In this document: positions 23,716 through 31,531 of the stretch, piece after piece | How positions within the stretch are numbered: position 1 is the stretch's first letter | Layout of the letters: every line of letters begins with the position of its first letter | Assembly: GCA_004557825.1 (NCBI GenBank) | Contig: SFFL01000019.1 | Location: 1-40,810 of the forward strand | Source: Bacteroidales bacterium | GTDB lineage: Bacteria; Bacteroidota; Bacteroidia; Bacteroidales; Muribaculaceae | Length of the DNA: 40,810 nt | Reading direction: 5' to 3' | Notes under the pieces: generated by a model | What the model saw: the letters and a program-made list of their open reading frames with translations, nothing else | Told to the model about the DNA's origin: nothing | Database searches by the model: none | Made by a program: the position numbers and the translations under genes

Positions 23716-24465
23716 TCATTTTTTCTTGGGCGAAAGCATTATGGTCATTCGCTTTCCTTCCAACACCGGCATCTGCTCTACTTTGCCAAGGTCTTCAAGG
23801 TCGTTGGCAAATCGGAGCAGAAGCACTTCGCCCTGCTCTTTGAACAGAATGGAGCGGCCTTTGAAGAATACGTAGGCCTTTACCTTCGAACCTTCCTGAA
23901 GGAAGCTCTGAGCGTGCTTGAGCTTGAAGTTATAGTCGTGGTCGTCGGTCTGAGGTCCAAAACGGATTTCCTTGACTACCACCTTCGTAGCTTTTGCTTT
24001 CTGCTCCTTCTGGCGCTTTTTCTGCTGATAAAGGAACTTCGAGTAGTCGAGGATTCGGCATACGGGGGGTTCGGCGGTGGGAGAGATTTCCACAAGGTCA
24101 AGCTCCAGCTCATCAGCCAGACGCATTGCCTGCTGAATCGACACAATGCCGTTCTCCACATTGTCGCCTACGAGGCGTACTTCCTTGGCGCGGATGCGTT
24201 CGTTGATGTTGTACGGCTCTTCTTTGCGGGGAGGACGCGGCCCGGTGAGGGGCGGACGTACACCTGCGGGGCGGGGACCACCCGGGCGGGGACCGCCGAA
24301 GCCCCCGGGACGACCGGACTGCTGGCCTGCAGGCCGGTTATAGCCTCCCTGACCGGGAGTGGCAGAATGTTGGCCGCTTCCGGCCGGACGGTTACCTCCG
24401 CTATGCTGCGAATTACCGTAGTTGGAGGGACGTGAACCTCCGAAGTTGCTGGGTTTCTTATCCAT
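23716..24465 (-). CDS. infC: Translation initiation factor IF-3 with N-terminal extension
   Basis: This is a 249-residue IF-3. The conserved two-domain factor starts at about residue 84 (YNINERIRAKEVRLVGD). It continues through DLVEISPTAEPPVCRILDYSKFLYQQKKRQKEQK and the linker to the C-terminal domain (KEIRFGPQTDDHDYNFKLKHAQSFL, ending GKRMTIMLSPKKK). It binds the 30S subunit and controls start-codon selection. The first 82 residues are an unusual Gly/Pro/Arg/Asn/Gln-rich, probably disordered extension (PGGFGGPRPGGPRP). The start is ATG rather than the AUU codon used for autoregulation in E. coli. It lies 71 bases after thrS. Confidence 0.95.
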   Translation of the reverse strand: MDKKPSNFGGSRPSNYGNSQHSGGNRPAGSGQHSATPGQGGYNRPAGQQSGRPGGFGGPRPGGPRPAGVRPPLTGPRPPRKEEPYNINERIRAKEVRLVGDNVENGIVSIQQAMRLADELELDLVEISPTAEPPVCRILDYSKFLYQQKKRQKEQKAKATKVVVKEIRFGPQTDDHDYNFKLKHAQSFLQEGSKVKAYVFFKGRSILFKEQGEVLLLRFANDLEDLGKVEQMPVLEGKRMTIMLSPKKK

Positions 24466-24487
24466 TAAGTGTTGGTTGGTGAATCTG

Positions 24488-24506
24488 TTTATTGAGCTTC
24501 AATAAA
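24488..24506 (-). repeat. Inverted repeat in the thrS-infC spacer
   Basis: TTTATTGA (24488-24495) and TCAATAAA (24499-24506) form a perfect 8-bp stem with a 3-nt loop, 23 bases before the infC ATG on the minus strand. It is AT-rich and could be a weak leader hairpin. Confidence 0.4.
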
Positions 24507-24536
24507 TTCAGGTGCTTTAACTGTTGTTGAGTGGGA

Positions 24537-26468
24537 TTACTGAAGCTCCTTGACAAGGCGGTTGATTTCGTCGGCAAACTGTGCCACGGTCATTGTGCCC
24601 TTGTCGCCTTCGCCCTGCTTGCGCACCGATACTTCGCCGTTGGCGGCTTCTTTCTCGCCTACGATAAGCATATAGGGTACGCGCTTAAGCTCGTTGTCGC
24701 GAATCTTGCGGCCGATTTTCTCGTTGCGGTCGTCGACGGTTACGCGCACGTCGGCTTCGTTGAGTTGCTCGGCCACCTTGTGAGCATAGTCGTTGAACTT
24801 CTCGGAGATAGGCAGGATGATAGCCTGGTCGGGAGCGAGCCACAGGGGGAATTTGCCTGCGGTGTGCTCAAGCAGCACAGCCACAAAGCGTTCGAGCGAG
24901 CCGAAGGGTGCGCGGTGAATCATCACCGGACGGTGCTTCTGGTTGTCGGCTCCGGTATATTCCAGCTGGAAGCGCTCGGGCAGGTTGTAATCGACCTGAA
25001 TTGTGCCGAGCTGCCAGCGGCGGCCTATGGCGTCCTTGACCATAAAGTCGAGTTTCGGGCCGTAGAAGGCTGCCTCGCCAAGCTCTTTGCGTGCGTTGAT
25101 GCCCTTTTCGGCACAGGCTTCGATGATGGCCTGTTCGGCGAGATGCCAGTTTTCGTCGCTGCCGATATATTTCTCTTTGTTCTTGGGGTCGCGGAGCGAA
25201 ATCTGCGCCTCGTAGTTGTCGAACTTCAGTGCGCCGAAGATGTAGAGGATGATATCCATAACTTTGAGGAATTCATCCTTAATCTGCTCGGGAGCGCAGA
25301 AAAGGTGGGCATCGTCCTGAGTAAATCCGCGCACACGGGTAAGGCCGTGGAGCTCACCGGTCTGCTCATAGCGGTACACGGTGCCGAATTCGGCAAGGCG
25401 CATAGGCAGGTCGCGGTAGGAGCGCGGTGCGCTCTTGAAGATTTCGCAGTGGTGAGGGCAGTTCATCGGTTTGAGCATATACTCCTCCCCTTCCTGCGGA
25501 GTGTGGATGGGCTGGAAGGAGTCCTTGCCATACTTAGCATAGTGGCCGGAGGTGACATAGAGCTGCTTGTTGCCGATATGCGGGGTGATTACCTGGAGGT
25601 AACCATATTTCTTCTGAATCTTGCGGAGGAATTGCTCCAGACGGTCGCGCAGAGCGGCACCCTTCGGGAGCCACAGAGGCAGACCTGCGCCTACGTTCTG
25701 CGAGAAAGCGAAAAGCTCCATCTCTTTGCCGAGCTTGCGGTGGTCGCGTTTTTTGGCTTCTTCGAGCAGTACGAGGTATTCGTCGAGCATCTTCTTCTTG
25801 GGGAATGTGATGCCGTAGACGCGCACCAGCTGGTTGCGCTTCTCGTCGCCGCGCCAGTAAGCACCGGCAAGCGACATTACCTTGCAGGCTTTGATCAGAC
25901 CGGTGGAAGGGATATGCGGACCGCGGCAAAGGTCGGTAAACGCACCCTGAGTATAGGTGGTGATTGAGCCGTCCTCAAGTTCGGAAATCAATTCGCACTT
26001 GTATTCCTCATTGCGGTCGCCGAAAAATTTCAGCGCGTCGGCTTTGGATATGTCGGCACGCACGATTTTATCGTCGCGACGGGCCAGTTCGAGCATCTTG
26101 GCCTCGATTTTGGGGAAGTCGTCGGCTGTGATTGTATTGCCGTTGGGGTCGATATCGTAGTAAAAGCCGTTTTCTACGGCCGGACCAATACCGAATTTCA
26201 CTCCGGGGTAAAGCTCCTGGAGTGCCTCGGCCAGCAGGTGTGCCGAGGAGTGCCAGAAGGCGTGCTTGCCTTCGGGGTCATCCCATTTGAAAAGCTTGAT
26301 TGTGGCATCAGCTTCAATCGGGCGGGTAAGGTCCCATTCCTGTTCATTTACAGATGCGGCCAGCACCTCTTTAGCGAGCTGAGGCGACAGGCTGCGGGCG
26401 ATTTCGAGGGGTGTAACACCGGCCTCAAACTGTTTTACCGAATTGTCGGGAAACGTAATGTTGATCAT
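24537..26468 (-). CDS. thrS: Threonyl-tRNA synthetase
   Basis: This is a 643-residue class II synthetase charging tRNA-Thr. Domains in order are TGS (MINITFPDNSVKQFEAGVTPLEIA, 1-60), the editing/SAD domain with HSSAHLLAEAL and the zinc-binding C-terminal Cys of the DLCRGPHIPSTG motif, the catalytic core with motif 2 (YRDLPMRLAEFGTVYRYEQTGELHGLTRVRGFTQDDAH) and motif 3 (HRAPFGSLERFVAVLLEH), and the anticodon-binding domain. The start at 26468 is the family start. A long in-frame extension upstream would run through the promoter. Its leader contains a hairpin resembling the tRNA-Thr anticodon arm. Start of the thrS-infC-rpmI-rplT cluster. Confidence 0.97.
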   Translation of the reverse strand: MINITFPDNSVKQFEAGVTPLEIARSLSPQLAKEVLAASVNEQEWDLTRPIEADATIKLFKWDDPEGKHAFWHSSAHLLAEALQELYPGVKFGIGPAVENGFYYDIDPNGNTITADDFPKIEAKMLELARRDDKIVRADISKADALKFFGDRNEEYKCELISELEDGSITTYTQGAFTDLCRGPHIPSTGLIKACKVMSLAGAYWRGDEKRNQLVRVYGITFPKKKMLDEYLVLLEEAKKRDHRKLGKEMELFAFSQNVGAGLPLWLPKGAALRDRLEQFLRKIQKKYGYLQVITPHIGNKQLYVTSGHYAKYGKDSFQPIHTPQEGEEYMLKPMNCPHHCEIFKSAPRSYRDLPMRLAEFGTVYRYEQTGELHGLTRVRGFTQDDAHLFCAPEQIKDEFLKVMDIILYIFGALKFDNYEAQISLRDPKNKEKYIGSDENWHLAEQAIIEACAEKGINARKELGEAAFYGPKLDFMVKDAIGRRWQLGTIQVDYNLPERFQLEYTGADNQKHRPVMIHRAPFGSLERFVAVLLEHTAGKFPLWLAPDQAIILPISEKFNDYAHKVAEQLNEADVRVTVDDRNEKIGRKIRDNELKRVPYMLIVGEKEAANGEVSVRKQGEGDKGTMTVAQFADEINRLVKELQ

Positions 26469-26492
26469 TATATAACTTTGTTTATCAATAAA

Positions 26493-26513
26493 TTGCCACC
26501 AACAACGTGGCAA
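26493..26513 (-). promoter_or_regulatory. thrS leader hairpin resembling a tRNA-Thr anticodon arm
   Basis: On the minus strand the leader reads TTGCCAC-GTTGTTG-GTGGCAA: a perfect 7-bp stem and a 7-nt loop. Placing the loop as tRNA positions 32-38 gives U at 33 and UGU at 34-36, the anticodon of tRNA-Thr(UGU). It lies 25 to 45 bases before the ATG and within the predicted transcript. E. coli ThrRS represses its own mRNA through such an operator. Confidence 0.55.
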
Positions 26514-26540
26514 CCAACAATAATAGCGCGAAATTTTCCA

Positions 26541-26548
26541 CAAAGATA
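26541..26548 (-). promoter_or_regulatory. -7 box for thrS
   Basis: TATCTTTG on the minus strand, predicting a leader of about 65 bases that contains the anticodon-arm-like hairpin. No good -33 box. Confidence 0.5.
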
Positions 26549-26601
26549 ACAACTTTCCCCGAAATATCAGTCACTTTCAGTGCATTATTTTTCGCGAAAA
26601 T

Positions 26602-26657
26602 CAACCATTATCACCCGTTTCAACCATTCTCACCCGTTAAAACTCATTTTTACCCAT
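26602..26657. repeat. 19-bp tandem repeat between the GT2 gene and thrS
   Basis: CAACCATTATCACCCGTTT (26602-26620) and CAACCATTCTCACCCGTTA (26621-26639) differ at two positions. A degenerate third copy extends into the GT2 stop region (26640-26657). Confidence 0.85.
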
Positions 26658-27570
26658 TGTCGAGCTTATCCCATACTCGGGGTGCACGCGGATTGCGGAA
26701 TATGCGGATTATATTTTTCAGAGAGCAGCGGATGCGCTCCTTGCGAAGAATGGCGCGATTGGTGGTCGGTGAGGGCGTCCATAGCTGGTCGTAATGGAGT
26801 ATCTGCTGACCGAAAGCGCGTACGGTAAGGCCCCATTTGCGGAGAAATTGGCCGGGGCCGTCGTTCTTGACAATCCGGTTTACGGAAACGCTTTTGAAGT
26901 GGTAGATGAGGCTGCGACCCACCCCTTTGAATACCCTTACGCCGGCCATCCACAGCTTGGCGTTGAAGTCGGGGTCGGATGCCATACCGGGTGAAAATTC
27001 CACACTGTAGCCACCCACCAGGTCCCAGATGTCGCGGTGTACCACGGTGGGCGGATTCCATACGCCCATCCAGTCCTCCCCTTCCAGCGACTTGTATGTG
27101 TCGAGCAGTTCCTTCTCGCGGAAAGTCTCCGGTGTGCGGCCGAAATCACGGCCGATGTAATGATGTATTCGCGGATCCGACTCAATCAGTGTGCTCCCGA
27201 AATACCACAGTTTGTCGGGCATACGGCATATCTCCTCATACAGCGCTTTATCCCAGCCGGGCAGCACATACATATCATCGTTGACGTAGCAGAGATAGTG
27301 AGCTGCCATAAGCGGACGCAGACCGTTGAGCGCCCAGCATACGCCTACATTCTCGGGAGTATGGGTGTATTTGTAGCCCTTCTCTTTGACCCATTGCAGA
27401 GTGCCGTCGCTGCCGTCGTTGATGTGAATCAGAATCTCGTGAGGGTACGTGGAGTTGCGCTCGATGCTCTCGATGCAGAGCTTGAGGAAGGGAAGATTGT
27501 TCCACGTAGGTATAAGTATGGAGAACAATGGCGACGGAGCCTTTGAGGAGGGTGTGCTTGTTTCGGTCAT
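26650..27570 (-). CDS. GT2-family glycosyltransferase
   Basis: This is a 306-residue GT-A-fold transferase of family 2, predicted cytoplasmic or membrane-associated. It has the N-terminal strand FSILIPTWNNLPFLKLCIESIERNS, the sugar-nucleotide/metal site YVNDDMYVLPGWD (DxD-like NDD), and an acceptor-side segment with GGYSVEFSPGMASDPDFNAKLWMAG. It has no membrane segments. Donor and acceptor cannot be inferred. The start at 27570 is fixed by an ATGA overlap with the stop of the upstream GT2 gene. Both are probably translated together for one surface glycan. The 3' end carries a tandem repeat. Confidence 0.87.
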   Translation of the reverse strand: MTETSTPSSKAPSPLFSILIPTWNNLPFLKLCIESIERNSTYPHEILIHINDGSDGTLQWVKEKGYKYTHTPENVGVCWALNGLRPLMAAHYLCYVNDDMYVLPGWDKALYEEICRMPDKLWYFGSTLIESDPRIHHYIGRDFGRTPETFREKELLDTYKSLEGEDWMGVWNPPTVVHRDIWDLVGGYSVEFSPGMASDPDFNAKLWMAGVRVFKGVGRSLIYHFKSVSVNRIVKNDGPGQFLRKWGLTVRAFGQQILHYDQLWTPSPTTNRAILRKERIRCSLKNIIRIFRNPRAPRVWDKLDNG

Positions 27571-28616
27571 AATATGGACAAGGGTTGCAAAGGGCAACGT
27601 GTGGCTTGGTGTTTTTTATGATAATTCCAAAGAAGGTGTTTGTAAAGCCAGTAAGCCGGATATGTTACTGTCGGAATAGAGAACTGTCTTTTTATCGATT
27701 CGTCATCTCCGAAAAGATCGCGGGCCATTTTCCTGTATCCTTTACGGCGGAAAAGGAGGTCGCTCTGGTATCTGAGATATAGCTGATTATGCTTGTCGGG
27801 AGCCTTAAGTTTAAGGCTAAGCAGGGCCACTGTGGCTTTCGATTCGAAGGCTGCACGCTGGCAAACGCGCCCTTCATCGGTAACGCTGTGGCCGTGAAAC
27901 CGGAAACGACTCAGCCGCTTGGCCACTTCGGCTACGCGCTGCCCTGCCATCAGCATACCCCAGAAAAGCCAGTCGCCGGTATAGCGCATCTTCAGATACG
28001 GCTTTGAGGAGAGGGAGGCCCAGGCATCGTGGCGGAATAGAACCATCGAGGCGTTGTAAAATTCGTTTCGCTGAATCATACGATGCTCCAGATAGCTGTC
28101 GCCATCGTAGATGCGTGTCTGCCCGTCGGGAGAATAGTTTTCAAAATATGGCCTGGCAAAAGGATTTCCATCGGCATCGACCAGCTCCGACATGGTTTTT
28201 ACCAGCGCTACCCTATTGTCGGCTTCGAGTGCCGCAACGGCATAGGCGAGGAATTCCGGCAGCGCTGAATCATCGGCTTCGGCTACCCATATATATTTTC
28301 CGCGAGCTACGGAAAGCCCTTTTTCCCATTGGGCGAACGGGCTTCCAGTGTTGGACTGGTTGTATATAATATGCGAGACCTTCGGATTTGAGCGGTAGCG
28401 CTCAATCACCTCGCGGGAATTGTCGGTGGAGCAGTCGTCGAGAATAATCAGCTCAAAGTTCTGGAATGTCTGTGAGAGCACCGAATCAATGCGCTCGGTC
28501 AGAAACCGTGCGTAATTGTAGTTTGGAATGATTACGGATACAAGCGGAGCCGCGCAGCTTTCCGCCGAAGCGGATACGGGCTGAGCGACGGTGCTCTGTG
28601 CGTGTGTAGTGCTCAT
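27567..28616 (-). CDS. GT2-family glycosyltransferase, paralogue of the gene at 30444
   Basis: This is a 349-residue family 2 glycosyltransferase: VSVIIPNYNYARFLTERIDSVLSQTFQNFELIILDDCSTDNS (about 26-68) and the metal motif VAEADDSALPEFL. A C-terminal part has YLKMRYTGDWLFWGMLMAGQRVAEV, then RFRFHGHSVTDEG. These blocks are shared almost residue for residue with the GT at 30444-31403 (NYNYARYLPQR, GSPFIQWEKGL, YRKMRYCGDWLFW, HGKSVTDEG), so the two are paralogues on either side of rpsP. It overlaps the next GT2 gene by four bases. It is separated from rpsP by a strong hairpin. Confidence 0.9.
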   Translation of the reverse strand: MSTTHAQSTVAQPVSASAESCAAPLVSVIIPNYNYARFLTERIDSVLSQTFQNFELIILDDCSTDNSREVIERYRSNPKVSHIIYNQSNTGSPFAQWEKGLSVARGKYIWVAEADDSALPEFLAYAVAALEADNRVALVKTMSELVDADGNPFARPYFENYSPDGQTRIYDGDSYLEHRMIQRNEFYNASMVLFRHDAWASLSSKPYLKMRYTGDWLFWGMLMAGQRVAEVAKRLSRFRFHGHSVTDEGRVCQRAAFESKATVALLSLKLKAPDKHNQLYLRYQSDLLFRRKGYRKMARDLFGDDESIKRQFSIPTVTYPAYWLYKHLLWNYHKKHQATRCPLQPLSIL

Positions 28617-28645
28617 CAGGGAATCTGTGTTAGACTCGCTCCAGT

Positions 28646-28697
28646 CAACAACAAACCCGGAAGCGCTTCGGAAAGGCTTCCGGGTAAAGTGTTGTTG
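28646..28697 (-). terminator. Hairpin terminator after rpsP
   Basis: ACCCGGAAGC (28655-28664) pairs perfectly with GCTTCCGGGT (28676-28685). An outer CAACAAC/GTTGTTG pair (28646-28652, 28691-28697) extends it. It separates rpsP from the downstream GT2 pair. Confidence 0.75.
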
Positions 28698-28725
28698 TCA
28701 AGCAAGTTGATTGGCCGGAAGCGGC

Positions 28726-29289
28726 TTATTCAGCGGGAGCTTCAGCAGGAGCTTCAGCTGCGGGAGCCTCTTCAGCGGGAGCTTCAGCAGCAGCCTTGGC
28801 AGCTTCTTCGGCAGCCTTAGCGGCAGCGATTTCAGCTTTCTTCTTGGCTACGGCTTCAGCTTTGGCGGCGTTCTTAGCCTGCTCAGCAGCGAGACGCTCC
28901 TTAGCGGCGGCTTCGCGCTTGCTGGCATCGCCAGCCTTGATAGCTTCGGTGGCTTTTGCTTTGCCGGCCTTCCAGGCTTCGAAACGACGCTGAGCTTCAG
29001 CTTCGTCGAAAGCGCCTTTCTTGACGCCACCCTGGAGGTGCTTCATCAGCAGCACGCCTTCGCGGGAAAGAATACTGCGGACGGTATCGGTGGGCTGAGC
29101 ACCGACGTTGACCCAATACAAAGCTCGGTCGAAATCGAGAGTTACTGTAGCAGGATTGGTGTTGGGATTGTAAGAGCCAATCCGCTCGATGAACCTACCA
29201 TCACGTGGTGCCCTGCTGTCGGCGATTACAATAGGATAGAACGCATAGTTCTTGCGACCATAACGTTGCAGTCTGATTTTTGTTGCCAT
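28726..29289 (-). CDS. rpsP: 30S ribosomal protein S16 with Ala/Glu/Lys-rich tail
   Basis: This is a 187-residue protein. Residues 1 to about 85 are canonical S16 (MATKIRLQRYGRKNYAFYPI, DSRAPRDGRFIERIGSYNP, DRALYWVNVGAQPTDTVRSIL), required for 30S assembly. Residues about 95-155 are a charged helical/coiled-coil-like tail (AKAEAVAKKKAEIAAAKAAEE), and the last 25 are Ala/Pro/Glu repeats. Tails of this kind occur on Bacteroidetes S16, as I recall. Upstream in-frame codons before MATK lie beyond the promoter, so the start is 29289. It has its own promoter (29356-29387) and its own terminator, and stands alone rather than with rimM-trmD. Confidence 0.95.
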   Translation of the reverse strand: MATKIRLQRYGRKNYAFYPIVIADSRAPRDGRFIERIGSYNPNTNPATVTLDFDRALYWVNVGAQPTDTVRSILSREGVLLMKHLQGGVKKGAFDEAEAQRRFEAWKAGKAKATEAIKAGDASKREAAAKERLAAEQAKNAAKAEAVAKKKAEIAAAKAAEEAAKAAAEAPAEEAPAAEAPAEAPAE

Positions 29290-29355
29290 TAAATATAAAT
29301 AAATTAAGAGTTTGTATTGCGTCTCCCTGCCAACACGTAGCCGGGAAATGCGCCG

Positions 29356-29387
29356 CAAAGTTACGCATTTTTTATTAACCGGCCAAA
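29356..29387 (-). promoter_or_regulatory. Promoter of rpsP
   Basis: On the minus strand TTTG (29384-29387), 20 bases, TAACTTTG (29356-29363). A full-consensus promoter with a leader of about 60 bases. Confidence 0.7.
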
Positions 29388-29489
29388 TCTTACGGTCTTA
29401 TTTTTTGCTTATTTATTTTATATGTGCACCGGAAAGGCCGAAAATGGTAAAAATTGCCGCTGTATGTGAGGCAATGACGGGAAAATTTG

Positions 29490-29497
29490 TAACTTTG
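29490..29497 (+). promoter_or_regulatory. -7 box for the rightward GT2 genes
   Basis: TAACTTTG, about 29 bases before the ATG at 29526. No clear -33 box. Confidence 0.5.
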
Positions 29498-29525
29498 CGG
29501 CATATTCTGTACACTCCTATTGCCG

Positions 29526-30371
29526 ATGACTGCCAGCACACCTTTGGTTTCAATTATAATCCCGGCCTATAAGCAGGCTGAGTATATCTCCGACGCACTC
29601 GACTCGGTGCTGAAGCAGGATTATGCCTGCTGGGAAGCGATAGTGGTGGATGACGGGTCGCCCGATAATGTGGCTGATATTGTGGCACCATATTGTGCCG
29701 CAGATTCCCGCATACAGTTCGTCCACACTGAAAATCACGGCGTTTCGGCGGCCAGAAACAAAGCAGTAAGCCTGGCAAAGGGTGAATTTATCCTTCCGCT
29801 GGATGCCGACGACACTATCGAGCCGACATATATTGGCAAGGCGGTGGAGCAATTCCGGCTTCACCCCGAGGCGGAAGTAGTATATTGCAAGTGGCGCTTC
29901 TTCGGCGTGACCACCGATGCGCCCGAACTGGCATATACCACTTATCGCAATTTGCTGGTCAACAATTCCATTTTCGCCACGGCTATGTTCAGGCGCAGCC
30001 GGTTTCTGGCCATAGGAGGCTACGATGAAGATATGCACCTGGGTTTCGAGGACTGGGAGATGTGGATGAGGCTGCTTGATGATTCATCGGTGGTTATACA
30101 GATTCCCGAGCATCTGTTCAACTACCGAATCAAGACCGCTTCAAGGAATGTCACTGCGGCTGATGATAATTCGGGGCTTAATGCCTTTGCCATCGAGCTG
30201 TATATGATGGACAAACATAAGAAGGTATATAAACGGTATTTCGGGCTGCCTACGGTCTTTTACGAAACCCGTTTCCAGCTTGAGGACCAGTACAGGAAAT
30301 TGAAGAAGAAATACGACCGGATATGGTATCGCCGGCTGTGGCGTGCCATCAGGCCTAAGAGGAATAGATAG
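29526..30371 (+). CDS. GT2-family glycosyltransferase
   Basis: This is a 281-residue GT-A transferase of family 2: VSIIIPAYKQAEYISDALDSVLKQDYACWEAIVVDDGSPDN, GVSAARNKAV, the DxD metal site ILPLDADDTIEP (about 92-103), and the acceptor-region GGYDEDMHLGFEDWEMWMRLL (the ED..W motif of active GT2 enzymes). The C-terminus is strongly basic (RYFG...KLKKKYDRIWYRRLWRAIRPKRNR), suggesting membrane-surface association. The start is the ATG at 29526 rather than TTG at 29520. It is followed by another GT2 gene 72 bases downstream on the same strand. Confidence 0.9.
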   Translation: MTASTPLVSIIIPAYKQAEYISDALDSVLKQDYACWEAIVVDDGSPDNVADIVAPYCAADSRIQFVHTENHGVSAARNKAVSLAKGEFILPLDADDTIEPTYIGKAVEQFRLHPEAEVVYCKWRFFGVTTDAPELAYTTYRNLLVNNSIFATAMFRRSRFLAIGGYDEDMHLGFEDWEMWMRLLDDSSVVIQIPEHLFNYRIKTASRNVTAADDNSGLNAFAIELYMMDKHKKVYKRYFGLPTVFYETRFQLEDQYRKLKKKYDRIWYRRLWRAIRPKRNR

Positions 30372-30443
30372 GCTATTGCCACATAGACAGGTTATCGACA
30401 CACTTATGTAGTCAAGGTATTTTACAATAAAAGAAATTTAGTT

Positions 30444-31403
30444 ATGGCACCAACCGTTTCTGTCATTGTTCCCAATTACAACTATGCCCGCTATCTGCCG
30501 CAGCGGCTCGAATCGATATTCAATCAGACGTATGACGATTATGAGGTGATTATCCTCGATGATAAATCGACCGACGATTCCGCAGCCGTGATTGAGCAAT
30601 ATCGCTCGCATCCGAAGGTGTCGAAAATCGTAATCAACAGTGAGAATTCCGGCAGCCCTTTCATTCAGTGGGAAAAGGGTCTTGGTTATGCACGCGGTAA
30701 GTATGCCTGGATAGCTGAGGCCGACGACCTTATGGAGCCGACATTCCTTGAAAAAGCCGTGAAAGTGATGGAGGAAGGACCGGGCGATATGCGCCTCACA
30801 ATGGCGCTGTCGTATATCATCGACGGGGATGGCAATATCACCGACCGCAAGGGTTATGACCGGCGCATTTGGCCCACGGGTGGCGCTGTGGTTTACTCCG
30901 GCAGCAATTTTATTGCCGCAAATATGTGGGAGGGCAACGGAGTATACAATGCCTCGCAGGTGCTTTTCAGCATCGATGCGTTCAAGCAAGTGGCTAATAC
31001 CGATTACCGCAAGATGCGTTATTGCGGCGACTGGCTGTTCTGGATAGAGATTGTCAGAAACGGTAATGTGGGTGTGATTCGTGAAAAACTCAACCGATTC
31101 AGAAAGCACGGTAAAAGTGTTACCGATGAAGGGCACGCAAAACTGGATGCTGCTATGAAGGAATCGCGCCATGTGCAGACCCATATCCTGTCGTCGGATG
31201 CTGCCATTCCCGCCGGAGTGAAAAGGATGCTCCGCTATCGTATTGCCCGGGCGCTGAAATGCGATTTCTCAAATCCGGCTCTGCAGATGCTGAACATCAA
31301 CAGCCGGAATTTTGTGTGGCTCTGGATTTATAAGCACTGGTTTTTCAGCGGCTCCTATCGCAAAACAATAGAGGCGCTTCATCCGCTGGCCGAGTATGAT
31401 TGA
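30444..31403 (+). CDS. GT2-family glycosyltransferase, paralogue of the gene at 27567
   Basis: This is a 319-residue family 2 glycosyltransferase: VSVIVPNYNYARYLPQRLESIFNQTYDDYEVIILDDKSTDDS at the N-terminus, the metal motif WIAEADDLMEPTFL (about 91-104), and C-terminal YRKMRYCGDWLFWIEIVRNGNVGVI plus RFRKHGKSVTDEG. The same blocks are present in the leftward gene at 27567-28616, so a duplication followed by separation around rpsP is likely. No signal peptide or membrane span. Substrate unknown. Probably co-transcribed with the preceding GT2. Confidence 0.9.
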   Translation: MAPTVSVIVPNYNYARYLPQRLESIFNQTYDDYEVIILDDKSTDDSAAVIEQYRSHPKVSKIVINSENSGSPFIQWEKGLGYARGKYAWIAEADDLMEPTFLEKAVKVMEEGPGDMRLTMALSYIIDGDGNITDRKGYDRRIWPTGGAVVYSGSNFIAANMWEGNGVYNASQVLFSIDAFKQVANTDYRKMRYCGDWLFWIEIVRNGNVGVIREKLNRFRKHGKSVTDEGHAKLDAAMKESRHVQTHILSSDAAIPAGVKRMLRYRIARALKCDFSNPALQMLNINSRNFVWLWIYKHWFFSGSYRKTIEALHPLAEYD

Positions 31404-31447
31404 GCAGATTGCCTAACCGGCTCTAAAAATTTCGTTATGTTTCTGAA

Positions 31448-31471
31448 AACACCTTTATCTCTACAGGTGTT
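31448..31471 (+). terminator. Hairpin after the rightward GT2 genes
   Basis: AACACCT (31448-31454) pairs with AGGTGTT (31465-31471), followed by ATAATTTCG. It may end the GT2 transcript or sit in the leader of the DUF389 gene. No strong T-tract. Confidence 0.4.
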
Positions 31472-31531
31472 ATAATTTCGTATTATCTTATTTTATTCAT
31501 CAACAGTAAAAACTTACATATAAGAAATATA

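Noticed and set aside
24531..25967. 478-residue open frame opposite thrS
   Set aside because: It is the antisense shadow of thrS, with low-complexity composition and no motif.
26473..26480. TAACTTTG on the + strand inside the thrS leader, a possible antisense promoter
   Set aside because: It matches the -7 box but has no -33 partner and would transcribe toward genes on the other strand. Such 8-mers with two free positions are expected by chance in AT-rich leaders.
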